Part shown: one piece after another, positions 43,872 through 53,231 of the stretch | Position numbering within the stretch: the stretch's first letter is position 1 | Layout of the letters: each line of letters opens with the position of its first letter | Assembly (NCBI GenBank): GCA_035633215.1 | Contig: DASQFI010000032.1 | Coordinates: 1 to 64,000, forward strand | Source of the DNA: DASQFI01 sp035633215 | Lineage (GTDB): Bacteria > Acidobacteriota > Vicinamibacteria > Vicinamibacterales > SCN-69-37 | Length of the DNA stretch: 64,000 nucleotides | Reading direction: 5' to 3' | Notes under the pieces: model-generated | The model's input: only the letters and a program-made list of their open reading frames with translations | Told to the model about the DNA's origin: nothing | Databases searched by the model: none | Program-made: the position numbers and the translations under genes

Positions 43872-45128
43872 ATGCGAGCGAGATTCATCGTCGGCGCCGT
43901 GAGTGGTGTCACCGTTCTGGCCGTGACGCTGGTTGCACAGACCGGCCAGGCGACCCAGACGGGGCAGGCCCAGACCCAAACCGTCCAGGAAGCGCCGGAC
44001 GACGTGCGCACACTGGTCACGCGTCTCGAGCTCGAAAAGTTCAAGGCCACGCTCAAGGGCCTGACGCAATTCGGGGATCGCCGCGAGGCCACGCAGCGCA
44101 ATCGCGACGCTGTCGATTGGATCGAGACGCAGCTCAAAAGTTTCGGTTGTCCCACCGGTCGCCTCACGTACGAGCCGCCAGCGCCGCGCGGTGGCGGCGG
44201 AGGCGGTGGCAGAGGTCAAACCCTTGGGCCCTTGCCGGCACCGGTGCGCAGTAGCGGCACTAACAATGGTGGCGCGACGCTCTACGGCAATCGCGGACGG
44301 ACTGGCGTGAACAACAACGCTGAAGCGCAGCCGGACGAGAAACTGCGCGCGCTCAACGCCGGCCCGGTGATTCCCGGACCGATTCCAGTCGTGTTCTGCA
44401 CGAAGGTCGGGACGACGCGCCCGAACGAGATGTACATCATCGGCGCGCACATGGACGGCATCGGCTGGGGTGAAGCCGCCAATGACGACGGATCGGGGAC
44501 CGCGCTGGTCATGGAAATGGCGCGAGTGTTCAGCTCACCCGACGTCACCACGGACGTGTCGATCCGGTTCGCGCTCTGGAACGGCGAGGAGGGCGGACTC
44601 CGCGGCGCGCGCGCCTATGTCGCACAGCGCGAAAAGCTGCAGGGCCAGGAAGATCCCCCCGGGTCCGGTCGCTATCCCGAGCCGAAATGGCTCGGGATGA
44701 TCCAGCACGACATGATGATGTTCGATCACGGGATGCCGCGCGACGACGGCACGCTCAACCCCGAGCAGCGTCCCGAGGCCGATTTCAACATCGAGTTCCA
44801 GAGCAACTCGAAGATGGCCGACGCGGCGATGAAGCTTGCGCTCGCGGTGAAGCTGGCGGCCGACAAGTACACGACGGACTATCCGGGCACCCTGGGGCCG
44901 CACATGACGAATACCGACTCGGGGCCGTTCATGGACATCGTGGCGGCGATCAGCCTGCGCGAGAACGAGCGCGGCATGAACACGGGGGCTGGCTGGAATC
45001 CGCACTGGCACCAGCCGACCGACCTGTTCAAGACGTTCTCCGACAAGGATTTCAAACTCGGAGTGAACGCGGGACAAGCGACGCTTTCGGCGATCGCACA
45101 GCTCACCGGCGCGAAGATCAAGAAATAG
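43872..45128 (+). CDS. Secreted M28-family zinc aminopeptidase
   Basis: 418 residues with signal peptide (MRARFIVGAVSGVTVLAVTL, cleavage near VAQ) and a Gln/Thr-rich spacer. Metal and catalytic residues of family M28 are in order: GAHMDGIGWG (His), NDDGSGTALV (Asp), WNGEEGGLRGA (Glu-Glu), MMMFDHGMP (Asp-like) and HWHQPTD (His). A Gly-rich insertion (RGGGGGGGRGQT) with Asn-rich stretch lies between the N-terminal helices and the catalytic core, probably an exposed loop. Probably digests peptides in the periplasm or outside. Confidence 0.9.
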   Translation: MRARFIVGAVSGVTVLAVTLVAQTGQATQTGQAQTQTVQEAPDDVRTLVTRLELEKFKATLKGLTQFGDRREATQRNRDAVDWIETQLKSFGCPTGRLTYEPPAPRGGGGGGGRGQTLGPLPAPVRSSGTNNGGATLYGNRGRTGVNNNAEAQPDEKLRALNAGPVIPGPIPVVFCTKVGTTRPNEMYIIGAHMDGIGWGEAANDDGSGTALVMEMARVFSSPDVTTDVSIRFALWNGEEGGLRGARAYVAQREKLQGQEDPPGSGRYPEPKWLGMIQHDMMMFDHGMPRDDGTLNPEQRPEADFNIEFQSNSKMADAAMKLALAVKLAADKYTTDYPGTLGPHMTNTDSGPFMDIVAAISLRENERGMNTGAGWNPHWHQPTDLFKTFSDKDFKLGVNAGQATLSAIAQLTGAKIKK

Positions 45129-45187
45129 CGCGCGCCGAGTGTCAAAGACGGGAACGGGCGCTCGAGAAAAGGCGCTCGCGCCCGCGC

Positions 45188-45266
45188 GTCGGTACGACGG
45201 GTACGGCGGGTCCGCGGAACCGACAAGAATCAGGTTCCTCGGACCCGGCGTACCCGTCGTACCGAC
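45188..45266. repeat. 79-nt element, imperfect 34-bp inverted repeat
   Basis: Outer 17-bp arms GTCGGTACGACGGGTAC (45188-45204) and GTACCCGTCGTACCGAC (45250-45266) are perfect. The stem continues inward with GGCGGGTCCG / CGGACCCGGC and AACC / GGTT, two mismatches. Loop about 11 nt. Between the M28 gene and the convergent lipoprotein gene, so a terminator role is possible; no T-run. A short relative lies at 34948-34981. Confidence 0.8.
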
Positions 45267-45330
45267 TGATGCCGGCTAGAGAGATCAGGCCGGTTCAGCG
45301 TCGGTCTCCGTCTGATCGCCCGGCCTCGTC

Positions 45331-47055
45331 CTACTTTCCGCGCAAACTCTTCGCGGTCACGAAGTTCGGCTCGATGTCGACGGGGACGTCCTTGAGCCTG
45401 TCGAGCACTCGCTGAACTTCCGGCCGCACGACGACCATTTCCTTGAGCAGACCTTCGGCCGTTTTGTAGTTGCCCTCCGCCTCGATCGTCATCAGCTCGC
45501 GGGTCAGCGTCTCGACGCCTTTCTGAATCTTGCCGTCGACGACCGCGAACGTGCCGTCGGGATTGACGACGAACCCGCCGCGGTCGAGCAGGTAATTCAA
45601 CTGCAGCGCAATGCCTTTGCCGTGCGCCTCGTTGATGCCGAAGCGGATCGATCGGAACGTCGACGCGAGAAACGTCGTGTACATCGTCCGCGCGATGTCC
45701 TTCGAGACGACGCCCTTGTCGGCGAGGCGTTGAAGCGCCCAGAGGCCGGAGATGTCGGCTTTCGCTTCTTCAATCGCGGCGTAGGTGTCTTTGAGCGCGT
45801 GACGGACCGCCGTCCCGCCGGGCTGGACGACGTGCGGACCGAGCCCATGCATCAGCTCGTGCATCAGAATGTGCGTGAAGAACGCGTCGAACGACACGTT
45901 GGCGCGGTCGGCGGCCGGGAGCGCGACGAGGGAGACCGGCTGGAGCACCTTCGCGAACTTGGCCTCCTGCACGTTCTTGAGCATCACGCGTTTCGCGCCC
46001 TTTTCGCGAATGACCCGGTCGTCGTTCGGGAGATTGAACGCGGCCGTCTGCACGCCGCGGTTGCCGTCGCCCGCGCTGAAGACGACGTTCACGACCCGAA
46101 TCGGCGAGAGCGCGCCCAGCTTGGGACTGCGGTACTTCGGATCGATCGGCAGCGCGTCCTCGAGCCCCTGAAGCTCCGCGCTGAAGACGCCGAGCTTCTT
46201 CGTCTCGGCATCGTCGCGCAGTGTCACGAACGCTTCGAACGCGGCCTTGTAGCCGAACCACTCGTCTTCGTATGTCTCGTACGGTCCGATCGTCGGCTCG
46301 ATGGAGGCGTCCAGTTCCATCCACGCGACATCGCTCGCGTAGTAGTCGTTCGAGAAAAACGCGTCGGCGCGCAGCTCCAGATACTGTTTCAGCGTCGGTT
46401 GCGTCGTGAGCTTCGCCGCTTCACGCAGATAGCCCGCCGCGATGGCCAGCGTGTTCTGGTACTCGATCGAGTAGGGCACCGCCATGAGCCGCCGATCCGG
46501 CCCGCGACGGATCACGGTGAAGAACCCGACGGCCGCCGCGTGCGCGTCGCCCTTCAGCGTGGCGATCCACTTCTCGACTTCTTCTTTGGTCGCGTCCGGC
46601 GGGTAGAAGTTCGCCTGGGGCGGCTTGGCGGGCACCGCCGCGCGCAGGAACGGTTCGTTGTGATCGATCCGCGACCACGGTCCTTTGTTGATCAGGAAGT
46701 AGTGGAGCTCGGCCTGGCCCTCAGCGGTCCGATCCGCTGCGACCTGCGCCAGCAGACTGGGATTGCCGGCCCAGACCTGTTCGAGGAACAACCCGTCCAT
46801 GAGTGCCGCGGCCTTGACGAGCAGCGCGAGGGCGCTGGCTTCGTTCGGCGGCAGCTGCGTCACGGCCGGCGCGAAATCGACGGGCGCGAAGCGCGCGATT
46901 TTCGCGTCGAGTGCGCTCGTCGCCGATGGTGTCGATGCCGACGCGGGCGTGGCGGGGGCCGACGAAGGTGGGGGACTGCAGGCAGCCATGATGATCGTCA
47001 GTATGACAAACGTGAACCGGCCGCCGGGCCCGCGTTGCGTGGTCGATACATGCAT
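45331..47055 (-). CDS. M49-like (dipeptidyl-peptidase III-type) zinc peptidase lipoprotein
   Basis: 574 residues. The N-terminal helix ends in the lipobox-like TIIMAACSPPP, then a Ser/Ala/Pro/Thr linker, indicating an anchored periplasmic or outer-membrane lipoprotein. The catalytic motif HELMHGLGPH (HExxH plus a second His) and downstream EEAKADISGLWAL match the M49-like domain found at the C-terminus of plant Nudix hydrolase 3, and distantly DPP III (HExxGH, EExxAD). No Nudix domain is present here. The remainder is helical. Start at MHVSTTQ is the longest plausible; cleavage at the cysteine defines the mature protein. Peptide substrate unknown. Confidence 0.82.
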   Translation of the reverse strand: MHVSTTQRGPGGRFTFVILTIIMAACSPPPSSAPATPASASTPSATSALDAKIARFAPVDFAPAVTQLPPNEASALALLVKAAALMDGLFLEQVWAGNPSLLAQVAADRTAEGQAELHYFLINKGPWSRIDHNEPFLRAAVPAKPPQANFYPPDATKEEVEKWIATLKGDAHAAAVGFFTVIRRGPDRRLMAVPYSIEYQNTLAIAAGYLREAAKLTTQPTLKQYLELRADAFFSNDYYASDVAWMELDASIEPTIGPYETYEDEWFGYKAAFEAFVTLRDDAETKKLGVFSAELQGLEDALPIDPKYRSPKLGALSPIRVVNVVFSAGDGNRGVQTAAFNLPNDDRVIREKGAKRVMLKNVQEAKFAKVLQPVSLVALPAADRANVSFDAFFTHILMHELMHGLGPHVVQPGGTAVRHALKDTYAAIEEAKADISGLWALQRLADKGVVSKDIARTMYTTFLASTFRSIRFGINEAHGKGIALQLNYLLDRGGFVVNPDGTFAVVDGKIQKGVETLTRELMTIEAEGNYKTAEGLLKEMVVVRPEVQRVLDRLKDVPVDIEPNFVTAKSLRGK

Positions 47056-47110
47056 GTGCCCTATTCTGCACGGATTTACCCCGTGGGATGTTCTGGGGCG
47101 CGAACAGTTC

Positions 47111-47116
47111 TAAAAT
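47111..47116. promoter_or_regulatory. AT-rich divergent promoter candidate (TAAAAT / TATTTT)
   Basis: CTAAAATAG reads TAAAAT on the plus strand and TATTTT on the minus strand. It lies 56 nt upstream of the lipoprotein gene on the minus strand and ~200 nt upstream of aceE. It is the only AT-rich hexamer in the divergent spacer, so it could serve both. Confidence 0.4.
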
Positions 47117-47189
47117 AGATTGGATCATCGACTAGTGCCGTTCCAACTCATCGCATGGAGGACGAGCTGGAACGGCGCAAGACAATTCA

Positions 47190-47297
47190 TGAACGCGCGA
47201 GCGAGAGCGAGCGCGCCGCGCGAATGGAGCGGGGACCACAGGGGCCCCCGCGAGTGAGCGCGTGAGGGGGTGCGGCGGGGACGAAGTCCCCCCGCCC
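47190..47297. repeat. Dispersed repeat of the 1-237 family, inverted
   Basis: Reverse-orientation relative of the 105-bp unit: GCGAGCGAGAGCGAGCGCGC, GGAGCGGGGACCACAGGGGC, and the closing GGGGACGAAGTCCCC. It occupies most of the aceE leader, so aceE mRNA from the distal promoter would carry it. Confidence 0.8.
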
Positions 47298-47313
47298 AAA
47301 AAGGACTCATGCC

Positions 47314-49986
47314 ATGAAGAACATCGCACCCGCAGACGCGGCGGCGCTCGAAGCCGTCGAAACCCGCGAGTGGCTGGAGTCGCTCGACTACGTCCTGCGA
47401 CAAGGCGACAAGGGGCGCGCGGTCCGGCTGCTCGAAGCGCTGCGCGCCCGCGCGCGGCTGGGCGGCGTCCGGCTGCCCTACGTGGCCACGACGCCGTACA
47501 TCAACACGATTTCGCCGCACGAGCAGGCGACCTATCCGGGCGACCGCGACATCGAGCGCCGTATCAAGAGCCTCGTGCGTTGGAACGCCCTCGCGATGGT
47601 GGTGCGCGCCAATCGCGAATCGGACGGGATCGGCGGCCACATCTCGACCTATGCCTCGTCGGCGACGCTCTACGAAGTGGCGTTCAACCACTTCTTCCGC
47701 GGCAAGGACGCGGGCCGCGACGCCGACATCATTTATTTCCAAGGCCATGCCTCGCCCGGCATCTACGCGCGCGGCTTCCTCGAAGGCCGCATCTCGGAGG
47801 AGCAGCTCCGCAACTTCCGCCACGAGCTGCGGCCGACGGGCGGGCTCTCCTCCTACCCGCACCCCTGGCTGATGCCGGACTTCTGGGAGTTCCCGACGGT
47901 CTCGATGGGCCTCGGTCCGCTGATGGCCATCTACCAGGCACGCTACGCCCGATACCTGTCGAACCGCGGCCTGGTGGAGCCCTCCGATCAGAAGATCTGG
48001 GCGTTCATCGGCGACGGGGAGACCGACGAGCCGGAAGCGCTCGGGTCGATTTCGCTGGCCGCGCGCGAGAAGCTCGACAACCTGATCTTCGTCATCAACT
48101 GCAACCTGCAGCGGCTCGACGGCCCGGTGCGCGGCAACGGGCAAATCATCCAGGAGCTCGAAGCGAACTTCCGCGGCGCCGGGTGGAACGTCATCAAGGT
48201 GCTCTGGGGCTCGGACTGGGATGAGTTCCTCGCCCGCGACACCGACGGCTTGCTCGTGCGCCGGATGGGCGAGGTCGTGGACGGCGAGTATCAGCGGTAC
48301 GCGGTCGAAGACGGCGCGTATCTGCGGAAACACTTCTGGGGCGTCGATCCGCGCCTGCTCGACATGGTGCGCCACCTCTCCGACGACGACCTGAAAAAAC
48401 TGCGCGTCGGCGGCCACGATCCGCTCAAGGTCTACAACGCGTACCGTGCGGCGGTTGCGCACCGCGGCGGACCGACCGTGATTCTCGCCCGCACGATCAA
48501 AGGCTACGGCCTGGGCGAGGCCGGCGAGGGGAAGAACATCACCCACCAGCAGAAGAAGATGAACGAGGCGGACCTGCGCACGTTCCGCGATCGGTTTGGC
48601 GTGCCCATTCCGGACGACCGGATCGCCGACGCGCCGTTCTACCGGCCGGGCGAGGGCAGCGCCGAGACGCAGTATCTGCAGGACCGACGGCGGTCACTCG
48701 GCGGCTTCGTTCCCCGCCGCGTCGTCGGCGCGGCGCCGATCAAGCCCGCGCTCGGCGCGGTGTTCGACGAGTTCCACACGGGCACCGAGAACCGCAAAGC
48801 CTCGACGACGATGGTGTTCGTCAAGATGCTCGCGAAGATGCTTCGCAACGAGGAGATCGGCAAGCTCGTTGTGCCGATCGTGCCCGACGAAGCGCGCACG
48901 TTCGGCATGGAGTCGCTGTTCCGGGCCGTAGGGATCTACTCCAGCATTGGCCAGGTCTACGAGCCGGTCGACATGGCGACCCTGCTGTACTACAAGGAAG
49001 CGAAGGACGGCCAGATTCTCGAAGAGGGAATCACCGAAGCCGGATCGATCTCGTCGTTCATCGCGGCCGGCACGGCGTACGCGACGTACGGCGTGAACAC
49101 GATCCCGTTCTTCATCTTCTATTCGATGTTCGGCTTCCAGCGTGTCGGCGACTTCATCTGGGCCGCGGCGGACGCGCGCTGCCGGGGTTTCCTCCTCGGC
49201 GGCACGTCGGGCCGGACGACGCTCGCCGGCGAGGGATTGCAGCACCAGGATGGCAACAGCCACGTGCTCGCGCTCCCCGTGCCGACGTGCCGGGCGTACG
49301 ACCCGGCCTTCGCGTACGAGCTCGCCGTAATCATCGAAGACGGCATCCGCAGGATGTACGGCGAGAACGAACAGGCCTTCTACTACATCACCGTCATGAA
49401 CGAGCAGTACGAGATGCCGGCGATGCCGGAAGGCGCGCGCGACGGCATCATCAGAGGGCTCTATCGCTTCAAGGCGGCACCGTCGCAGACCAACGCCCGC
49501 GCGCAGCTCATGGGCAGCGGCGCCATCCTGAACGAGGTCGTGAAAGCGCAGGCGACCCTCGCCAAATACGGCGTCTCGGCCGACGTCTGGAGCGCGACGA
49601 GCTACAACGAGCTCTACCGCGACGCGCACCGAGTGGAACGCTGGAATCTGCTCCATCCCACCGAGAAGCCGCGCGTGCCCTACGTGGCCGAGTGCCTCAC
49701 GTCGGCGCCCGGCGTCGTGGTCGCCGCGTCCGATTACCTCAAGAGCCAGCCCGACATGCTCTCGCGCTGGATTGGCCGGCCGATGGTGACGCTCGGTACC
49801 GACGGCTTCGGACGCAGCGAAGATCGCGCCTCGCTCCGCGAGTTCTTCGAAGTCAACGAGCGGTACATCGCCGCCGCCACGCTCGCGACGCTCCATCGCG
49901 AAGGCCAGATCAGCGCGGAGGTCGTCCGCCAGGCGTTCACAGAGCTCCAGATCAATCCGGAGAAAGTCAATCCGGCGCATTCATGA
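47314..49986 (+). CDS. aceE: Pyruvate dehydrogenase E1 component (homodimeric AceE type)
   Basis: Thiamine-diphosphate-dependent decarboxylation of pyruvate and acetylation of E2 lipoyl groups. 890 residues. TPP/Mg motif IGDGETDEPEALGSI through FVINCNLQRLDGPVRGNG is intact, as are the N-terminal YINTISPHEQATYPGD, the catalytic histidine region GHISTYASSATLYEVAF and HASPGIYARGFLEG, and the C-terminal GTDGFGRSEDRASLREFFEV. AAGGA lies 8 nt upstream of the ATG. First of a complete aceE-aceF-lpd operon. No pdhR-type regulator is adjacent. Confidence 0.97.
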   Translation: MKNIAPADAAALEAVETREWLESLDYVLRQGDKGRAVRLLEALRARARLGGVRLPYVATTPYINTISPHEQATYPGDRDIERRIKSLVRWNALAMVVRANRESDGIGGHISTYASSATLYEVAFNHFFRGKDAGRDADIIYFQGHASPGIYARGFLEGRISEEQLRNFRHELRPTGGLSSYPHPWLMPDFWEFPTVSMGLGPLMAIYQARYARYLSNRGLVEPSDQKIWAFIGDGETDEPEALGSISLAAREKLDNLIFVINCNLQRLDGPVRGNGQIIQELEANFRGAGWNVIKVLWGSDWDEFLARDTDGLLVRRMGEVVDGEYQRYAVEDGAYLRKHFWGVDPRLLDMVRHLSDDDLKKLRVGGHDPLKVYNAYRAAVAHRGGPTVILARTIKGYGLGEAGEGKNITHQQKKMNEADLRTFRDRFGVPIPDDRIADAPFYRPGEGSAETQYLQDRRRSLGGFVPRRVVGAAPIKPALGAVFDEFHTGTENRKASTTMVFVKMLAKMLRNEEIGKLVVPIVPDEARTFGMESLFRAVGIYSSIGQVYEPVDMATLLYYKEAKDGQILEEGITEAGSISSFIAAGTAYATYGVNTIPFFIFYSMFGFQRVGDFIWAAADARCRGFLLGGTSGRTTLAGEGLQHQDGNSHVLALPVPTCRAYDPAFAYELAVIIEDGIRRMYGENEQAFYYITVMNEQYEMPAMPEGARDGIIRGLYRFKAAPSQTNARAQLMGSGAILNEVVKAQATLAKYGVSADVWSATSYNELYRDAHRVERWNLLHPTEKPRVPYVAECLTSAPGVVVAASDYLKSQPDMLSRWIGRPMVTLGTDGFGRSEDRASLREFFEVNERYIAAATLATLHREGQISAEVVRQAFTELQINPEKVNPAHS

Positions 49987-50038
49987 GGGATAGAGGGGAC
50001 AGGGCTCGATTGTGGAAAACCCCCTTGGAGAAAACCAG

Positions 50039-51553
50039 ATGCCCGTTGAATTCACGCTCCCTGAGTTAGGCGAGAACGTCGAGAAGGGCGACGTCATTCG
50101 CGTCCTCGTCTCGCCCGGCGACGTGGTCAAAGCCGATCAAGCCGTCCTCGAGCTCGAGACCGACAAGGCGACGATCGAAGTCCCGACCAGCGTCGGCGGC
50201 ACCGTCTCGGAAGTCAAAGTGAAACCCGGCGAGAAGATCTCGGTCGGGCAGGTCGTGTTGGTGCTCGACGGGGCACCCGCGAAAACCGCGAGCGGAGGTG
50301 AGGCCCAGCGAGCCGTAAAAGAAAGTGCGCCCGGAGCCGTCAGCCCCGCCGACGGGGGTGGGGCCCCGGCGGCAGAAAAGAAAGACAGCGAGTCTGCGGG
50401 CGCAGACATCGAAGAGCGAAGCGCCGCAGCGCCCGCGGGCCGCCGGGCCAGCGACGCTCCGGTACCGGGCAGAACGGAACCGGTGCCGGAACTGCGTCCC
50501 CCCGCGCCGTCGCAGCCGTCCAGACCCGCACCGGTCGTCGACATCGCCGCGGCTCGTCAGGGCCCCGTGCCCGGTCGCGTCGATGCGGGCCAGTCTCACC
50601 GCGAGACGCCCACTGCCGGCCGCGAAGCCACCGCGCCGGCGGCCGCGCGCGCGACCGCCGCCGGCGCGGCGATCGCCGCCGCGCCGTCGGTCCGCCGCTA
50701 TGCGCGCGAGCTCGGCGTGAACATCGCCGACGTCTCGGGCACGGGTCCCGGCGGACGCATCGGGCAGGACGACCTCCGTCAGTTCGTGAAATCGACGATG
50801 AGCTCGTCCGCGGTCCCGGGTGTGGCGCGCGGGAAGGGGCTGCCCGATTTCTCGAAATGGGGCGAGGTGGAGGTCAAGCCGATGTCGAACATCCGCCGCA
50901 AGACGGCGGAGCATCTGAGCATCGCCTGGCAGGCCCCGCACGTCACCCAGCACGACCAGGCGGACGTCACGGCGCTCGAAGAGTTCAGAAAGACCTACGG
51001 TCCTCGGGTCGAGAAGGCCGGCGGCAAGCTCACGGTCACGGCGATCGTGATCAGGATCCTGGCCTCGGCGATCGCGAAATTCCCGCAGTTTGCCTCGTCG
51101 GTGGACATGGCGAACGAGACGATCGTGTTCAAGAAGTACATGCACATCGGCGTGGCCGTGGACACGCCGAACGGACTGCTCGTGCCAGTCATTCGCGACG
51201 TCGATCGCAAGACGATCACCGAGATCGCCGTCGAGCTCGCGGCGCTCTCGCAGAAGGCACGCGACCGGAAACTCACCCTCGACGAGATGGCCGGCGGCGT
51301 GTTCTCGATCACGAACCTCGGGGGCATCGGCGGATCGTTCTTCACGCCGATCATCAACCAGCCCGAGGTCGCGATTCTCGGACTCTCACGCACGTCCACC
51401 GCGCCCGTCTGGAGGGGCGGTCAGTTCGTGCCGCGCGAGGTCCTGCCGCTGTCGCTGTCGTACGACCATCGCGTCATCGACGGCGCCGACGCCGCGCGCT
51501 TCCTGCGGTTCGTCGCCGAGGCGCTGGAACAGCCGCTGACCATGCATCTGTGA
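50039..51553 (+). CDS. aceF: Pyruvate dehydrogenase E2, dihydrolipoamide acetyltransferase
   Basis: 504 residues. One N-terminal lipoyl domain with the lipoylated lysine in ELETDKATIEVP (Lys43). A long Ala/Pro/Glu linker (about residues 80-215) with several acidic-basic patches. The peripheral subunit-binding domain is at about 219-255 (SVRRYARELGVNIADVSGTG, GRIGQDDLRQFV). The C-terminal acetyltransferase carries DHRVIDGADAARFL (His477). Only one lipoyl domain, against three in E. coli. GGAG lies 9 nt upstream of the ATG. It follows aceE by 52 bp. Confidence 0.96.
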   Translation: MPVEFTLPELGENVEKGDVIRVLVSPGDVVKADQAVLELETDKATIEVPTSVGGTVSEVKVKPGEKISVGQVVLVLDGAPAKTASGGEAQRAVKESAPGAVSPADGGGAPAAEKKDSESAGADIEERSAAAPAGRRASDAPVPGRTEPVPELRPPAPSQPSRPAPVVDIAAARQGPVPGRVDAGQSHRETPTAGREATAPAAARATAAGAAIAAAPSVRRYARELGVNIADVSGTGPGGRIGQDDLRQFVKSTMSSSAVPGVARGKGLPDFSKWGEVEVKPMSNIRRKTAEHLSIAWQAPHVTQHDQADVTALEEFRKTYGPRVEKAGGKLTVTAIVIRILASAIAKFPQFASSVDMANETIVFKKYMHIGVAVDTPNGLLVPVIRDVDRKTITEIAVELAALSQKARDRKLTLDEMAGGVFSITNLGGIGGSFFTPIINQPEVAILGLSRTSTAPVWRGGQFVPREVLPLSLSYDHRVIDGADAARFLRFVAEALEQPLTMHL

Positions 51554-51652
51554 AACTCAGAACTGAGAACTGAGAACTTAGAACTTGATCAGTTGGTTCC
51601 CGCTCTGTATCAAGTGATCAGTTCTAAGTTCAAAGTTCTGAGTTCTAAGTTT
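51554..51652. repeat. Inverted word repeat (GTTCTGAGTTCTAAG family)
   Basis: Left half holds AACTCAGAACTGAGAACT and CTTAGAACTTGATCA; the right half (51615-51652) holds TGATCAGTTCTAAG and GTTCTGAGTTCTAAG in the opposite sense, forming a long imperfect hairpin around CCCGCTCTGT. Lies between aceF and lpd, so lpd may have a reduced or separate expression. Relatives at 53139-53175 and 56022-56092. Confidence 0.85.
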
Positions 51653-51664
51653 CGATAACCTGGC

Positions 51665-53122
51665 ATGTCTTCATACGAATTAGTCGTCATCGGCGCCGGT
51701 CCTGGGGGGTACGCCGCGGCGTTCTATGCCGCGGACCTCGGGATGCAGGTCGCCCTCATCGACATCGAGCCGAATCCCGGCGGCGTCTGCCTCTATCGCG
51801 GGTGCATTCCCTCCAAGGCGCTGCTCCATGTCGCCAAGGTGATCGGCGAGGCGCGGCACGCCCCGGCGTGGGGCATCAGCTTCGGCGAGCCGAAGATCGA
51901 TCTCGACAAGCTGCGGGCGTTCAAGGACGGCGTCGTCTCGAAACTGACCGGCGGCCTCGGACAGATCTCCAAGCTCCGGAAGGTCGCGTACATCCAGGGC
52001 CGCGCCTCATTCGCGAGTCCGACGTCGCTCGACGTCGAGCTCGTCGCCGGGGGACGCGAGACGGTGACGTTCACCCACGCGATCATCGCGACCGGATCGA
52101 GACCCGCGACGGTGCCGGGACTGTCCATCGAGAGCGATCGCGTGATGGACTCGACGGCCGGTCTCGATCTTCCCGATATTCCGAAGACGCTGCTCGTCGT
52201 GGGCGGCGGCTACATCGGTCTCGAGCTGGGTTCGGTCTACGCGGCTCTGGGCACGAAGGTCACGGTCGTCGAGATGACGCCGGGCCTTCTGCCGGGCGCC
52301 GATCGCGATCTCGTCACGGTCCTTGGCCGGCGGATGGAGCAGACCGTCGACAAGGTGCTCGTCAATGCGCGCGTCACCGAGATGAAACCGGCCAAGGCCG
52401 GCGTCGCGGTGCGGATCGAGACGCAGGCGGCCGCCAACCCGGGATCGTCGTCAGGCACCGCACCAGCCGCCGCGCCGAGCGAGCAGGTGTTCGATCGCGT
52501 CCTCGTTTCGGTCGGCCGCAAACCCAACTCGGCGATTCAGGGACTCGACAAGACGGCCGTCAAGGTCGGCGAGCGCGGGTTCATCCAGGTCGACGAGGCC
52601 ATGCGCACCGCCGAACCCAGCATTTTCGCGATCGGCGACGTCGTCGGCGAGCCGATGCTCGCGCACAAGGCCTCGCACGAGGCGAGGGTGGCGGTCGAGG
52701 CCGCGCTCGGCCATCGCGTGGCGTTCGAGCCACAGGCGATTCCGGCAGTCGTCTTCACGGACCCGGAAGTCGCCTGGTGTGGCCTGACGGAGACCGAAGC
52801 GAAAAAACAGAACCGCCCGGTCGAAATCGCGAAGTTCCCGTGGGCGGCGCTCGGCCGCGCGATGGCGATCGATCGTCCGGACGGCCTCACCAAGCTCGTG
52901 ATCGATCCCCAGACGGAGCGGGTCCTCGGCGTCGGCATCGTCGGAACGGGGGCGGGCGACCTCATCGCCGAGGGCGTGCTGGCGATCGAGATGGGCGCGC
53001 TCGCGACCGATCTCAAACTCAGCATTCACGCGCACCCGACGCTTTCCGAGACGATCATGGAAGCGGCGGAGGTGTTCTTCGGCCATTCGACGCACGTGTA
53101 TCGGCCGAAGAAGAAAGCGTAG
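51665..53122 (+). CDS. lpdA: Dihydrolipoyl dehydrogenase (E3)
   Basis: Re-oxidises dihydrolipoyl-E2 with NAD. 485 residues. FAD motif VVIGAGPGGYAAAF, redox-active disulfide GGVCLYRGCIPSK (Cys42, Cys47), NAD motif LLVVGGGYIGLELGSVYAA, GVLAIEMGALATDLKL and the catalytic dyad HAHPTLSET. The disulfide loop CLYRGC differs from the common CLNVGC/CLNRGC spacer residues but the spacing is right. A Gly/Ser/Ala/Pro insertion (about residues 258-275, ANPGSSSGTAPAAAPS) interrupts the NAD-domain beta structure and is probably surface-exposed. Confidence 0.96.
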   Translation: MSSYELVVIGAGPGGYAAAFYAADLGMQVALIDIEPNPGGVCLYRGCIPSKALLHVAKVIGEARHAPAWGISFGEPKIDLDKLRAFKDGVVSKLTGGLGQISKLRKVAYIQGRASFASPTSLDVELVAGGRETVTFTHAIIATGSRPATVPGLSIESDRVMDSTAGLDLPDIPKTLLVVGGGYIGLELGSVYAALGTKVTVVEMTPGLLPGADRDLVTVLGRRMEQTVDKVLVNARVTEMKPAKAGVAVRIETQAAANPGSSSGTAPAAAPSEQVFDRVLVSVGRKPNSAIQGLDKTAVKVGERGFIQVDEAMRTAEPSIFAIGDVVGEPMLAHKASHEARVAVEAALGHRVAFEPQAIPAVVFTDPEVAWCGLTETEAKKQNRPVEIAKFPWAALGRAMAIDRPDGLTKLVIDPQTERVLGVGIVGTGAGDLIAEGVLAIEMGALATDLKLSIHAHPTLSETIMEAAEVFFGHSTHVYRPKKKA

Positions 53123-53138
53123 GCCGGCCGGCCGCTCC

Positions 53139-53175
53139 GCAGTTCGCAGTTCGAAGTTTGAAGTTCGAAGTTCCA
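53139..53175. repeat. CAGTTCGAAGTTTGAAGTTC word repeat
   Basis: Tandem AGTTCGAAGTT-type words after lpd, related to the elements at 51554-51652 and 56022-56092. Confidence 0.7.
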
Positions 53176-53231
53176 CCTGCCCCCCATCCGGGTGATGCGC
53201 CCAGGCAGCGCCCGCTGTCACGATCGCCCGC

